Assembly (NCBI RefSeq): GCF_000878195.1
Contig: NZ_JXST01000004.1
Span: 1-64,000, forward strand
Direction of reading: 5' to 3'
DNA: 64,000 nt
Origin: Mycolicibacterium llatzerense
GTDB taxonomy: Bacteria > Actinomycetota > Actinomycetes > Mycobacteriales > Mycobacteriaceae
Below, in pieces: positions 10,278 to 19,575 of this stretch. The stretch's first letter is position 1; each line of letters starts with the position of its first letter. The notes below the pieces were generated by a model that did not search any database, was not told where the DNA came from, and was given only the letters and a program-made list of their open reading frames with translations. The position numbers and the translations under genes are program-made.

Positions 10278-11219
10278 ATGGCTGGAAACTCCCAGCGCCG
10301 CGGCGCAATTCGTAAAGACGGCACCAAGAAGGGCCCGACCGTCGGCTCCGGCGGTCAGCGCCGTCGCGGCCTCGAGGGCAAGGGCGCAACCCCGCGTGCC
10401 GACCAGCGCCCGAATCACAAGGCGTACAAGGTTGCGCAGAAGTCTGCGCGCTCGAATCAGGGGCGGCACAAGAAGACCGACGATGTCGAGGTCGTGGTCG
10501 GCCGCAACCCGGTGGTGGAGTGCCTGCGGGCCGGCGTGCCCGCCACCGCGCTCTACGTCGTGCTCGGGACCGAGGCCGACGAGCGGCTGACCGAATCCGT
10601 CACTCGGGCAGGCGATGCCGGCATCGCGATCCTCGAGGTGCAGCGCCACGACCTGGACCGCATCACCAGCAATGGCATGCACCAGGGCATCGCGCTGCAG
10701 GTGCCGCCGTACCAGTACATCCATCCGGACGATCTGCTGAAGTCCGCGACCACCGACTCCATGCCGGCGTTGTTGGTCGCGCTCGACAACATCTCGGACC
10801 CGCGCAACCTGGGCGCCATCGTGCGCTCGGTGGCGGCGTTCGGCGGGCACGGCGTGGTGATCCCGCAGCGGCGTTCAGCGTCGGTCAGCGCGGTGGCCTG
10901 GCGCACCAGCGCCGGCGCGGCGGCCCGGCTGCCGGTGTCGCGGGCCACGAATCTGAATCGGACGCTGAAGGATTGGGCCGATGCCGGCCTGACGGTCGTC
11001 GGGCTCGACGCCGGCGGCGACACCACGCTGGACGAGCTGGACGCCTCCGGACCGATGGTCGTCGTCGTGGGCTCCGAGGGCAAGGGCCTGTCGCGACTGG
11101 TGCGGGAGAACTGCGACCACATCGTCTCGATCCCGATGGCCGGACCCACCGAGTCGCTCAACGCGTCGGTGGCAGCCGGTGTGGTGCTCGCCGAAATCGC
11201 CCGGCAGCGAAGGGACTAA
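10278..11219 (+). CDS. rlmB: 23S rRNA (guanosine-2'-O-)-methyltransferase RlmB (SpoU/TrmH family)
   Basis: 313 residues. An N-terminal Arg/Lys/Gly-rich extension (about 1-60) is typical of actinobacterial members. A substrate-binding domain follows, then the SPOUT methyltransferase domain with its three motifs: [29 protein letters not shown] and [18 protein letters not shown]. Predicted to methylate a ribose in 23S rRNA (Gm2251 in E. coli). Orthologue of Rv3579c by position. Its stop overlaps the stop of the convergent phosphatase gene by 4 nt. Confidence 0.92.
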   Translation: MAGNSQRRGAIRKDGTKKGPTVGSGGQRRRGLEGKGATPRADQRPNHKAYKVAQKSARSNQGRHKKTDDVEVVVGRNPVVECLRAGVPATALYVVLGTEADERLTESVTRAGDAGIAILEVQRHDLDRITSNGMHQGIALQVPPYQYIHPDDLLKSATTDSMPALLVALDNISDPRNLGAIVRSVAAFGGHGVVIPQRRSASVSAVAWRTSAGAAARLPVSRATNLNRTLKDWADAGLTVVGLDAGGDTTLDELDASGPMVVVVGSEGKGLSRLVRENCDHIVSIPMAGPTESLNASVAAGVVLAEIARQRRD

Positions 11220-12772
11220 CGGTCGGTGCGGGGCCGCGTGAGGGTGAATTTGTCGACCGCCCGGACCTCGCCGAACGGACCGCTCACCGCGTAGTAGGTG
11301 GCGTCCATCGACGTATTGCCGCCAGGCTGGCCGGGATCGACATCGAAAGCCACGAAGCCGCAGGGATTTTCCCGGTCCCGGAACACCGACCAGGGCGCCG
11401 CTTCCTCGGTGTAGTTCGGCGTCTTTCTTCCGGTGCCGGGGTTCACCTCGCCCACGGACATGAGGACGCGGCATCGCGGCTCGGGAAAGAGCATCGCGTT
11501 CGACGGAATCGACGTACCACCGCCGCCGATGACCAGATGTACCGTGCCTTTGCTGGTATCGATCGAACCAGATTGTGCATCAACCGGATTCGGCGTCAGG
11601 GTGTCGGTCGGTAAAGTGCCGCGAAGTGCATGGCTGCGTTCGTAGTGGTGCTCGTGCCCGCAGACCACGAGATCGACGTTGAATCGGTCGAACAGGGGCA
11701 GCCAGTTCTCGCGGATGCCCAGGTCGGCGCCGTTGGTCTTGTTGCCTGTGGAGACCGCTGTCTGGTGCATGCAGACCACCACCCAATCGATCTCTTTGCT
11801 GCTCCGAGTCCGCTCGAGTTCTTGTTCCAGCCAACGTTTTTGGGCTCCGCCCGAGTAGCCGCGCACGTATGAGTTGCCGCCGTCCTGGTAGCACACGTCG
11901 TCGTTGGCCAGGATGATCACGCGGACCGAGCCGGCAGTGAAGGCGTACCACAGGCCGCGGAGTTCGGGATCCGAACCGGAGTCCGGCAGCCCGAAATAGG
12001 CCTGGTAGGCGCCGTAGCCGATCGGGCCGTTGCCCAACTCGTTCTCGTGGTTTCCCGGCGCCGGCATCCACGGTCGATACCGCGCTGACCGGGTGTTGTT
12101 CTCGAACCACTCCGACCAGGTGCGGACCCGGTCGTGAGCGAGGTTGGCATAGCAGAGGTCGCCGTTGACCAGGTGGAACAGCGGGGCCACCCGCTCGACG
12201 GCGGTCGTGATGTCACCCGCGGCCGGGGACCCGACGTGGTCGCTGCCGAAGGATGCCGTCACCTTGGCGTCCAGCATGGGGGTCGATTGATCGCCGAAGC
12301 TGGTGAAACGGATGGGTGCCCGGCCCCGGGGTGCGGTACGCACTGTGCCCAGCTCGGGACTGGCGCCGTCATGTACAGCGGCGTAGACGTAGTCGGTGTC
12401 GGGTGCCAGGCCGGTCAACCGTGCATGGTGGACGCGAATCTCGGTGCGGGAGGCCGCGTCTCGGTAGGTGACGGTCTCGGCTGCGACGGCATTGCCGAAC
12501 CCGCCGTCGGGGGTGCCCACCGTGATGCGGGGGTTCTTGACCGCGGCGGCGGTGTGCCAGGACACCACGGCCTCGGTAGCTGCGTCGGCGCCGAACTGGG
12601 TGTGCAATCCCATGACCGGTGGTGCGCCGCTGCGGTCAGCGCGCTGCCACAGCACCGGGCCGGTGCGCTTGGTGGTGAAGTACCCGGTGGCGCCGGCTCC
12701 GACGCCCGCGCCGACGAGAGCCGACGTACCTCCCACAATCAGCGTTCTGCGGCTCACGTCCACGACAGCCAT
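11216..12772 (-). CDS. Tat-exported purple acid phosphatase-like metallophosphoesterase
   Basis: 518 residues. The N-terminus [19 protein letters not shown] is a twin-arginine signal. A fibronectin-like N-terminal domain (about 45-150) precedes the calcineurin-type catalytic domain (about 155-450), which shows all metal-site motifs: SFGDQ, NGDLCY, GNHE, VCMHQ and GHEHHYER. This is the purple acid phosphatase arrangement. It would hydrolyse phosphomonoesters outside the membrane, possibly for phosphate scavenging. No PHO-type operator is obvious. Rv2577 is a comparable M. tuberculosis protein; this position is not conserved with that genome. Confidence 0.88.
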   Translation of the reverse strand: MAVVDVSRRTLIVGGTSALVGAGVGAGATGYFTTKRTGPVLWQRADRSGAPPVMGLHTQFGADAATEAVVSWHTAAAVKNPRITVGTPDGGFGNAVAAETVTYRDAASRTEIRVHHARLTGLAPDTDYVYAAVHDGASPELGTVRTAPRGRAPIRFTSFGDQSTPMLDAKVTASFGSDHVGSPAAGDITTAVERVAPLFHLVNGDLCYANLAHDRVRTWSEWFENNTRSARYRPWMPAPGNHENELGNGPIGYGAYQAYFGLPDSGSDPELRGLWYAFTAGSVRVIILANDDVCYQDGGNSYVRGYSGGAQKRWLEQELERTRSSKEIDWVVVCMHQTAVSTGNKTNGADLGIRENWLPLFDRFNVDLVVCGHEHHYERSHALRGTLPTDTLTPNPVDAQSGSIDTSKGTVHLVIGGGGTSIPSNAMLFPEPRCRVLMSVGEVNPGTGRKTPNYTEEAAPWSVFRDRENPCGFVAFDVDPGQPGGNTSMDATYYAVSGPFGEVRAVDKFTLTRPRTDR

Positions 12773-12862
12773 CTTGCCTACGAAGCGCCTGGCCTGCTCG
12801 GCCGCAACGCCGCCCGGCTACGAATCGACGCGCGCTGTTCTCGTTCAGGTAACCGCGCTGAT

Positions 12863-13258
12863 TCAGCGCCGCTGCAGCTCGAACACCGGGATGAGGCGGT
12901 CGGTCTTCTTCTCGTACTCGGCGAATCCGGGCGCGCGCTCGACGATGCGGGCGCAGGCGGCGTCGCGCTCCGCACGGGGCAGTTCACGCGCCACGACGTC
13001 GTATTCGTCGGTGCCGATTTCGATGTGGGCGTTGGGATTTGCCCGCAGGTTGTGCACCCACGCCGGGTCGGCGTCCGCGCCGCCGGCGGAGCCGACGATC
13101 CACAGCTTATCGTCGCTGTCGAAGGTGGCTGCGGGGTTCACCCGCGGCTGACCGCTCTTGGCGCCGGTGGTGTGCAGGACCAGCAGCGTCAGGTTCGCGA
13201 ACTGGCCGCCGTTGGCGCGGAATTCATCGATGATCTGCTGGTTCCAGCTGTCGGCCAT
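12863..13258 (-). CDS. Ddn-like F420-dependent nitroreductase/quinone reductase family protein
   Basis: 131 residues. A split beta-barrel of the deazaflavin-dependent nitroreductase (DUF385) family: the N-terminal NQQIIDEFRANGG helix, the core LLVLHTTGAKSGQPRVNP with the phosphate-binding KSG, and WIVGSAGG..PAWVHNLRANP are all characteristic. Family members use reduced F420 for quinone or nitro-compound reduction; the substrate here is unknown. The ATG at 13256-13258 matches the family start; the longer frame upstream overlaps the ArsB-like gene. Confidence 0.85.
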   Translation of the reverse strand: MADSWNQQIIDEFRANGGQFANLTLLVLHTTGAKSGQPRVNPAATFDSDDKLWIVGSAGGADADPAWVHNLRANPNAHIEIGTDEYDVVARELPRAERDAACARIVERAPGFAEYEKKTDRLIPVFELQRR

Positions 13259-13281
13259 GATCTGCCAAGCCCTTCCGGTAT

Positions 13282-14406
13282 TCAGTGCATCCCCAACAAC
13301 GAACAGCCCAACCATAATCCGGTCACGGCCAAAACCAGCGTGACCGGCACGGTGACCAGCCCGACGGCCGTGAACTCCCGGGCCCGCGCGGTCATCTCTG
13401 GGCGGACCACATTGCGCCACAACAGGTTCGACAATGATCCGGGATAGGTCAGATTGGGGCCGATGTTCACCCCGATGAGCACCGCCAGCACCGCGACCGG
13501 GCCGCCGGCGGCGACCAGGGGCAGCAGCACCAGCACCGCGGGCAGGTTGTTGATCAGATTCGACAGCGCCGCCGCCACCGCGGCGATGCCGAGCAGCGCC
13601 GGCAGCGTGGTGCCGTGCGGCAGCAGCGCAGACACCGCGTCACCCAGGCCGAGGTCCAGTACCGCGCTCACCAGCACACCCAGCGCCAGCACTGCGACGA
13701 GGAACGGCACGTTGGCTGCCCGCACGATGCCGAAGACCGTCTCGTGACCGCGGACGACGGCCCGGATCGCGAGCACCGCGGCGCCGGCGAACGCGGCCCA
13801 CGCCGGTGCCAGTCCGAGTAGCGACGTCACGCCGAAGCCGATGAGCGTCAGGATCAACACGGTCAGGACGAAGTACGGGATCTCCGGCGGGGGTGGGGCC
13901 GGCCGGTCGACCATGGCGACCCGCAGCTCACGCCGGAACAGCCACCGCAGCAACACGAATTCGGCCGCTACGGCGACCAGCCAGGGCAGCGCCATCGCCG
14001 CGGTGAACCTGGTGAAGCTCAGGCCCGCGGTCGTAAACGCCAGCAGATTGGTCAGATTCGACACCGGCAGCAGCAGCGACGCGGTGTTGGCCAGGTGCGC
14101 CGCGGCATAGCCGTGTGGCCGCGCCGGCACCCCGAGCGTGCGTGCGGTCGACAGTACGACGGGCGTCAGCAGTACGACGGTGGCGTCGAGGCTCAGCACG
14201 GAGGTGGTCCCGGCCGCGATCAGGAACACGGTGACCAGCAGCCGCCGGGCCGCGGATTGTCCTGCGCCCCAGCTGTGCCGGGCCATGTACACGCCGGCGG
14301 CGTGGAACAGCCCTTCGTCGTCGCAGAGTTTGGCGAGCACCAGGACGGCGGCCAGGAATCCGACCACGGGCAGCAGTCGGCCGACCTCTTGCAGAGCGGT
14401 GTTCAC
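13282..14406 (-). CDS. ArsB/SLC13-like anion transporter, apparently N-terminally shortened
   Basis: 374 residues, about ten hydrophobic helices (e.g. VVGFLAAVLVLAKLC, LLVTVFLIAAGTTSVL, VPFLVAVLALGVLVS). The motifs SLDATVVLLTPV and NLINNLPAVLVL belong to the ArsB/NhaD anion transporter superfamily. It is the positional orthologue of Rv3578 (arsB2, about 410 residues). The only usable start is GTG 14404-14406, which overlaps the upstream hydrolase stop as GTGA. This leaves out roughly the first one or two membrane helices expected in the family. Translation is probably coupled to the hydrolase. Whether the shortened protein is functional cannot be told from sequence. Confidence 0.78.
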   Translation of the reverse strand: MNTALQEVGRLLPVVGFLAAVLVLAKLCDDEGLFHAAGVYMARHSWGAGQSAARRLLVTVFLIAAGTTSVLSLDATVVLLTPVVLSTARTLGVPARPHGYAAAHLANTASLLLPVSNLTNLLAFTTAGLSFTRFTAAMALPWLVAVAAEFVLLRWLFRRELRVAMVDRPAPPPPEIPYFVLTVLILTLIGFGVTSLLGLAPAWAAFAGAAVLAIRAVVRGHETVFGIVRAANVPFLVAVLALGVLVSAVLDLGLGDAVSALLPHGTTLPALLGIAAVAAALSNLINNLPAVLVLLPLVAAGGPVAVLAVLIGVNIGPNLTYPGSLSNLLWRNVVRPEMTARAREFTAVGLVTVPVTLVLAVTGLWLGCSLLGMH

Positions 14407-15338
14407 AGCCAGGGGTCGGCGCGTTGCCAGAGCGTCGGAAGATGCAGGGGCAGGCCATCTTCGGCGGCCAGGCGGCCCAGCACCCGCATCGAGACGTCCA
14501 GGTCGTCGCCCACGTAGGGCAGGGCGCGCAGCGGTACATGCAGGGGCCGGAAGAAGTCGTCCCAGTGCGTCAGCACCACGCGGCGCGCGCCGACGGTGCG
14601 GACCGTCTCGTTCCAGTAGTCGACGAGATACCGCTCGGGCTGCAGGCCGAGTTGCCCGATCCCGAGGTACACCACGTCGGCGTGCTGCCCGGCCAGGGCG
14701 CCCGGCACGAACCCGGCGCTGCCGACGGCAAGCAGGCTGCGCCCGCTGGTGCGGTGCGCGATGAGCGTCGACCAGGCCTCGCCGCACTTGTACGCCGACG
14801 CCCGCACCGGCGGCACCACCGGGGCGGTGATGGTCCCGGGGAACCGGTCGGGCGGGCAGTGGTGACCGGTGAACAGCGTTACGTCGAAGGCGCCCAAGGC
14901 GATGGACTCGCCGGGGATGGCAACGGTCAGCTGAGAGTCGGTGAGCCCGCCGCCGCGGCCGATGAAGGCGGCCGAGGTACCGCCGACCAGTTTCGCGCCG
15001 GTCCGCGCTGCGACGGCCGCGGAGTCCATGGCGTGGTCGAAGTGGGTGTGCACCGGCAGCACCGCATCCAGTCGGTCTATGCCGAGCCGGTGCAGGCAGC
15101 CATCAATGCGAGGTAGTGCCGGGCTCAACTTGCCCAATCCCACCGACAGCAGACTCGGCCGCGAGAAGAATCCGTCAGTCAATAGGGCTGACGTCGAACC
15201 GGCCGGATCCGTCGCGGTGACCAGCATCGTGGTGACGCCCGCCCAGGTGACGGTCAGCGGCGAGCCGACGTCTGCGGCAGGCTGATCGAAGTAGCGGCTA
15301 TAGGAGGCCAGGTCGGGCCGGCCAAGTTTCAGTCGCAT
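14403..15338 (-). CDS. Metallo-beta-lactamase-fold hydrolase
   Basis: 311 residues. The signature HTHFDHAMD (HxHxDH) binds the catalytic metals; further metal ligands are probably the HH of FTGHHCPPDRF and the His of VVLTHWDDFF. Related to Rv3577 of M. tuberculosis, which likewise precedes arsB2. The reaction is unknown. The ATG at 15336-15338 overlaps the pxpA stop (ATGA) and its own stop overlaps the transporter start (GTGA), so the three genes pxpA, hydrolase and transporter form a tightly coupled operon. Confidence 0.82.
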   Translation of the reverse strand: MRLKLGRPDLASYSRYFDQPAADVGSPLTVTWAGVTTMLVTATDPAGSTSALLTDGFFSRPSLLSVGLGKLSPALPRIDGCLHRLGIDRLDAVLPVHTHFDHAMDSAAVAARTGAKLVGGTSAAFIGRGGGLTDSQLTVAIPGESIALGAFDVTLFTGHHCPPDRFPGTITAPVVPPVRASAYKCGEAWSTLIAHRTSGRSLLAVGSAGFVPGALAGQHADVVYLGIGQLGLQPERYLVDYWNETVRTVGARRVVLTHWDDFFRPLHVPLRALPYVGDDLDVSMRVLGRLAAEDGLPLHLPTLWQRADPWL

Positions 15339-16096
15339 CAGCAGAAGGCCTCGATCTGTACGTTCTCTGCGGTCAGGCGTTCGCGGACCGCGCGGGCGAT
15401 GTCGACGGCGCCGGGCGAATCGCCGTGGACACAAATCGAATTCACGGTGATCTTGATGGTGGAGCCGTCGACGGCGGCAACCCGTCCCGCGGTCACCATG
15501 GATGCCACCCGACCGGCGATGGTCGAAACGTTGTGCAGCACCGCATTGCGCCCCGTGCGCGGCACCAGTTGTCCGTCGGGGCGATACGAGCGGTCCGCGA
15601 AAGCCTCGGGCACGGTGCGCAATCCGAGCTCGCCGGCGGCGGCGAAGAATGCCGAACCGGCCAGCCCCAACACCGGCAGCGAAGGATCCACGGCATGCAC
15701 CGCGGCGGCCACCGCGCGCGCCTGCGCATGGTCGGTGACGATCGTGTTGTACAGGGCGCCATGGGGTTTGACGTAGCTGACGGTCGCCCCGGCGACCTGG
15801 GCCAGGGCCTGCAAGGCACCGATCTGGTAGATCACGTCGGCGGTGAGGTCTTCGGAGCTGACGTCGATGTAGCGGCGGCCGAAGCCCGCCAGGTCGCGGT
15901 AGCCCACCTGCGCGCCGATCCGTACGCCGCGTTCGGCGGCGGCCCGGCAGACCCGCAGCAGCCCGGCCGGGTCGCCTGCATGGAACCCGCAGGCGATGTT
16001 GGCGCTGGTGACCAGATCGAGCATCGCGTCGTCGTCACCAAGGCGCCACACCCCGAAGCTTTCGCCGAGATCGGCATTGAGGTCCACCGCTGACAT
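15338..16096 (-). CDS. pxpA: 5-oxoprolinase subunit A (LamB/YcsF family)
   Basis: 252 residues. N-terminal VDLNADLGESFG and internal SANIACGFHAGDP, VGYRDLAGFGRR and VKPHGALYN motifs define the LamB/YcsF family. PxpA is the ATP-dependent 5-oxoproline-opening subunit that works with PxpB and PxpC in other bacteria. No pxpB or pxpC occurs in this window, so the partners must be elsewhere or the protein acts alone. ATG 16094-16096. First gene of the pxpA-MBL-transporter operon, with an ATGA overlap to the next gene; divergent from the rhodanese gene (24 bp between starts). Confidence 0.88.
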   Translation of the reverse strand: MSAVDLNADLGESFGVWRLGDDDAMLDLVTSANIACGFHAGDPAGLLRVCRAAAERGVRIGAQVGYRDLAGFGRRYIDVSSEDLTADVIYQIGALQALAQVAGATVSYVKPHGALYNTIVTDHAQARAVAAAVHAVDPSLPVLGLAGSAFFAAAGELGLRTVPEAFADRSYRPDGQLVPRTGRNAVLHNVSTIAGRVASMVTAGRVAAVDGSTIKITVNSICVHGDSPGAVDIARAVRERLTAENVQIEAFC

Positions 16097-16120
16097 GTCT
16101 GCCAGCCTAGGCTTGCCGCC

Positions 16121-16924
16121 ATGTCCACTCGTGACGACGTTCTCATCACCGCCTTCGGTCTGGCCCAGCTGATCGCCGCCGGCGACGTGACGCTGCTCGA
16201 CGTGCGCTGGCAGCTGGCCAAGCCCGACGGCCGCGACGACTACCTGGCCGGGCACATTCCCGACGCGGTGTACGTCTCGCTGGAGGACGAGCTGTCCGAC
16301 CACACCGTGACAGGGCGGGGCCGTCACCCGCTGCCGTCGGGTGCCGCGCTGCAGGAGGCCGGGCGCCGGTGGGGTGTGCGCCAGGGCGTGCCGACCGTCA
16401 TCTACGACGACTGGAACCGCGCGGGCTCGGCTCGCGCCTGGTGGGTGCTGCGCGCCGCGGGCATCGAGAACGTCCGCATCCTGGACGGCGGGCTGGCGGC
16501 GTGGACCACCTCCGGCGGGCCACTGGACCGCGGCGACGTCGAACCGGAACCGGGCGACGTCACCGTCACCCACCAGGATCTCTACGCCGGTGCCATGCCC
16601 ACCTTGACCGCCGATGAGGCCGCTGCGCTGGGGCCGCGTTTGGGTGACGTCCGCGCGCCGGAACGGTTCCGCGGCGACGTCGAACCCATCGATCCCGTGG
16701 CTGGGCACATTCCGGGCGCGGTCAATCTGCCGAGCGTGCTGGCCGCCGACGGCACGCTGCGCACCGACGGCGCCGACGTGGACGCTGTCTATTGCGGATC
16801 GGGCGTCACCGCGGCGGTGGCGGTGGCCGCGCTGGCGGCTGCGGGTCGAGTGGTGGCGCTGTTCCCCGGCTCGTGGTCGCAGTGGAGCAACGAGCCGGGC
16901 CGAGCAGTGGCTACCGGCGACTGA
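16121..16924 (+). CDS. Two-domain sulfurtransferase (rhodanese)
   Basis: 267 residues. It has tandem rhodanese domains (about 8-125 and 150-260). The N-terminal domain (LLDVRWQL..YLAGHIPDAVYV) lacks the active-site Cys (YDDWNRAGSARAWW). The C-terminal domain carries it as C225 in YCGSGVTA. The pattern matches thiosulfate or 3-mercaptopyruvate sulfurtransferases of the SseA type. Its 3' end overlaps the convergent zinc-permease gene by 14 nt. Confidence 0.88.
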   Translation: MSTRDDVLITAFGLAQLIAAGDVTLLDVRWQLAKPDGRDDYLAGHIPDAVYVSLEDELSDHTVTGRGRHPLPSGAALQEAGRRWGVRQGVPTVIYDDWNRAGSARAWWVLRAAGIENVRILDGGLAAWTTSGGPLDRGDVEPEPGDVTVTHQDLYAGAMPTLTADEAAALGPRLGDVRAPERFRGDVEPIDPVAGHIPGAVNLPSVLAADGTLRTDGADVDAVYCGSGVTAAVAVAALAAAGRVVALFPGSWSQWSNEPGRAVATGD

Positions 16925-17753
16925 CTCGTCCCGCGCCCCAGCACAGCAGGTAGATACCGAACGAGATCGACGTCACGAAGACCGATACGGGGACGCCCGG
17001 CGCCAGTGACAGCACGATGCCGCCGACTGCGGCGATCTCGGCGAACACCACCGACGCCACCATCGTGGTGATGGGGGAGCTGAACACCCGGCCCGCCGCG
17101 GCGGCGGGAGTGATCAACAGCGACATCACCAGCAGTGCCCCGACGATCTGCACGCCCTGGGCAGCCGCGACGCCGACCAGTGCGGCGAACACGATGCCCA
17201 GCGCCCGCACCGGAACCCCACGTGCGGCAGCCACTTCCGGGTCGGCGGTGGCGAACAGCAGCGGCCGGTAGCAGGCCGCGAGGATCGCAACCACCAGCAC
17301 GGTGACCACGGCCAGCAGCGTCAGACCTGAATAGCCGACGCCGACGATCTGCCCGGTGAGCAACGCGAAACTAGTGCCGGTCCGGCCGGGATAGAGGTGG
17401 ATGAACAAGACAGCCAGGCCCAGGCCGAAGGCCAGCACGACGCCGATGGCCGAGTCCCGTTCTCGCGACCGCTGCCCCAGGATGCCGAAAAGGATTGCCG
17501 CCAGGGCACTTCCGACCAAGGCGCCGAGGCCGACGTTGAGCCCGGTCAGCAGCGCGAACGCGGCGCCGGTCAGGGATAGCTCGCTGGAACCGTGCACTGC
17601 GAACGACATCTGCCGCATCACGATGAACGGACCGATCAGGCCGCCGAGCAACGCCAGCAGCGCCGCCGCCAGCACCGCCTGCTGGACGAAGTCACGGCTC
17701 AGCAGGTCCGTGGTCAGCGCGGGGTTCCAAAAGGCATTCACAGCCTCATTCAT
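16911..17753 (-). CDS. znuB: Zinc ABC transporter permease
   Basis: 280 residues with about eight membrane helices in the ABC-3 (ZnuB/TroC) pattern. The conserved MRQMSFAVHGSSELSLTGAA loop contacts the ATPase, and the GVQIVGALLVMSLLITPAAAA segment is diagnostic. ATG 17751-17753 is preferred: it overlaps the ATPase stop by 8 nt, giving translational coupling. Longer starts further upstream are possible. Third gene of the znuA-znuC-znuB operon. Confidence 0.88.
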   Translation of the reverse strand: MNEAVNAFWNPALTTDLLSRDFVQQAVLAAALLALLGGLIGPFIVMRQMSFAVHGSSELSLTGAAFALLTGLNVGLGALVGSALAAILFGILGQRSRERDSAIGVVLAFGLGLAVLFIHLYPGRTGTSFALLTGQIVGVGYSGLTLLAVVTVLVVAILAACYRPLLFATADPEVAAARGVPVRALGIVFAALVGVAAAQGVQIVGALLVMSLLITPAAAAGRVFSSPITTMVASVVFAEIAAVGGIVLSLAPGVPVSVFVTSISFGIYLLCWGAGRVSRR

Positions 17754-18558
17754 GACAATGCCCGCTCGCATGCTCAGAGTTGTCGACGCCCGCACCGTCC
17801 TGGCCGACCACGACGTATTGGCCGCCGATCCGCGCGACCTGGATGTCGGCGCGGTACAGCGCGGACAGCGTCTCGGACGTCATGACCTCCTCGACGGTGC
17901 CGATCCGGAAGCGGCCGTCGACCAGGTACAGCACCCGGTCCACGTACTGCAGCACGGGATTGACCTCATGGGTGACGAACAAGACGGCGGTGCCGGCGTC
18001 CCTGCGGCGCTGGTCGATCAGGCCCGACACCAGCTTCGCGTTGGCCGGGTCGAGGTTGAGCAGCGGTTCGTCGCACAGCAGCAGCGCGGGATCGGAGGCC
18101 AGGGCCTGCGCGATGCGGACTCGCTGTAGTTCGCCGCCGGACATCACCGACACCGGGACGTCGGCCAGCCGGGCGCCGTCGACCTGGCCCAGGGCCTGGG
18201 TCACCACGGCGCGCCGCTGTGCCCGCTTCCGTGGGCCGGCGAAACCCCAGCGGTGCCCGTCACAGCCGAGCCCGACCAGATCGCGGCCGCGCAGCGTCAG
18301 CCCGGTGTCCAGCGAGCGGTGTTGGGGGACATAACCGATGGCGCCGGTGGTGGTCATCCGGCCGGCCGTCAGCAGCTGTTGGCGTAGCAGCACCTTGAGC
18401 AGTGAGGTCTTGCCGGTGCCGTTCGGGCCGAGCACCGCGATGAACTCGCCGCGGCGCACCGTCAGATCCAGTCGGTCCCACAGCACGCGGTCACCGAATG
18501 ACAGCCGCGCGCCGGTCAGTTCGGCGACCGCCGTGGTGGGCGAGGGATCAGTAGGCAC
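17746..18558 (-). CDS. znuC: Zinc ABC transporter ATP-binding protein
   Basis: 270 residues. Walker A GPNGTGKTS, Q-loop VPQHRSLD, signature MSGGELQRV, Walker B ALLLCDEP and the switch His in FVTHEVN are all intact. The C-terminal tail is rich in His and Asp (ending SGHCHE), which could bind zinc. It energises the permease encoded immediately downstream. It starts 20 bp after znuA. Confidence 0.9.
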   Translation of the reverse strand: MPTDPSPTTAVAELTGARLSFGDRVLWDRLDLTVRRGEFIAVLGPNGTGKTSLLKVLLRQQLLTAGRMTTTGAIGYVPQHRSLDTGLTLRGRDLVGLGCDGHRWGFAGPRKRAQRRAVVTQALGQVDGARLADVPVSVMSGGELQRVRIAQALASDPALLLCDEPLLNLDPANAKLVSGLIDQRRRDAGTAVLFVTHEVNPVLQYVDRVLYLVDGRFRIGTVEEVMTSETLSALYRADIQVARIGGQYVVVGQDGAGVDNSEHASGHCHE

Positions 18559-18578
18559 GGGTTACAAATTATCTCGGC

Positions 18579-19478
18579 TTATCGCGCCGCAACGGGTGCG
18601 GTATCCAACTGGTGTGCCAGCGCCTCGGCGGTCTGGCGCTGCCAGGTCAGGAAGTCCTGTCCGGCGGGCAGCGTCTCGGTGACCTCGACGATGGGCAGTG
18701 CCGCTTTGCGAGCGGCATCCTGCAGCTGCTTGGTGACGGCGGTCTCGGTCTGCTTGTTCACCACCAGCGCGTCGACCTGGTGGCCGTTGATCAGGTCGAG
18801 CACGGCGGCCACGTCGGCCGGGGCGGGGTCGTGGCCTTCTTCGGCGGCGGCGGCGAACCCGTGCGGGGTGCGGTCGACGACGCCGGCGGCGGACAGCAGG
18901 TAGTGCGCGACGGGTTCGGTGGAGACCACCGCGCTGCCGGGATGCTTCTGCCCGATGGCGTGCTCGGTCGCGGCGATCTCGTCGGTCTTCTTGCCGAATT
19001 CCGCGGCATTGGCCCGGTAGGCGTCGGCGTGCGCGGGATCGGACCCGGCCAGGTCGTCGGCGATCTTGGCGGCGACCGCCTTGGCCACCGCCATGTTGTA
19101 GAAGACGTGCTCGTTGGCCTCGCCCGCCGCACTGTGCGGCAGCAGCGAGTACGCATCCACGGTGGTGACGTTCTTGTGGTTCTTCAACACGTCGTCGGCC
19201 CAGTGGTCGTAGCCGCCGCCGTTGATGACGACCAAGGTGGCGTCGGCGATGGCTGCGGCGTCGGCCGGGCTCGCTTCGAACGAATGCGGGTCAGCGGCGT
19301 CGTTGGTGAGGATCGCCTTGACGTCGGCATGCCCGCCGGCGACCGCGGTGGCGATGCTGCCCCACACGTTGGTGGTGGCAACGACCTTCGCCGAACGGGC
19401 GGAGTCGCCTTGCGACCCGCAGGCGGCGATGGTCAGCGCGGTGAGGGCGGACAGGGCGATGAGGCTGGTCCGGGTCAT
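18579..19478 (-). CDS. znuA: Zinc-binding lipoprotein of the znu ABC transporter
   Basis: 299 residues. Signal peptide with lipobox TIAAC (lipidated Cys about residue 20). The cluster A-I metal-binding fold shows ligand candidates His in DPHSFEAS, His in NEHVFYN, and Glu/His in STEPVAHYL, with a short charged loop (EEGHDPAP). It captures zinc outside the membrane for ZnuB/ZnuC. First gene of the operon; the imperfect palindrome at 19502-19520 lies 24-42 bp upstream of its start and fits a Zur operator. Confidence 0.88.
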   Translation of the reverse strand: MTRTSLIALSALTALTIAACGSQGDSARSAKVVATTNVWGSIATAVAGGHADVKAILTNDAADPHSFEASPADAAAIADATLVVINGGGYDHWADDVLKNHKNVTTVDAYSLLPHSAAGEANEHVFYNMAVAKAVAAKIADDLAGSDPAHADAYRANAAEFGKKTDEIAATEHAIGQKHPGSAVVSTEPVAHYLLSAAGVVDRTPHGFAAAAEEGHDPAPADVAAVLDLINGHQVDALVVNKQTETAVTKQLQDAARKAALPIVEVTETLPAGQDFLTWQRQTAEALAHQLDTAPVAAR

Positions 19479-19501
19479 GGCGGCTCCTGCGGGCTAGTGT
19501 T

Positions 19502-19520
19502 AATGAAAACCGTTTGCAAT
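19502..19520. promoter_or_regulatory. Candidate Zur operator in front of znuA
   Basis: AATGAAAAC, one central base, then GTTTGCAAT: an imperfect inverted repeat matching in 7 of 9 positions per arm and resembling the TGAAAAnnnTTTTCA-type Zur boxes of mycobacteria. It sits between the divergent starts of znuA (19478) and the LacI gene (19576), so one bound dimer could affect both promoters. Confidence 0.65.
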
Positions 19521-19575
19521 AAATCTAGTGCACCGTTGCCTTGCGGCGCGAATCGGATGCGCTAGCGTCACAAAG

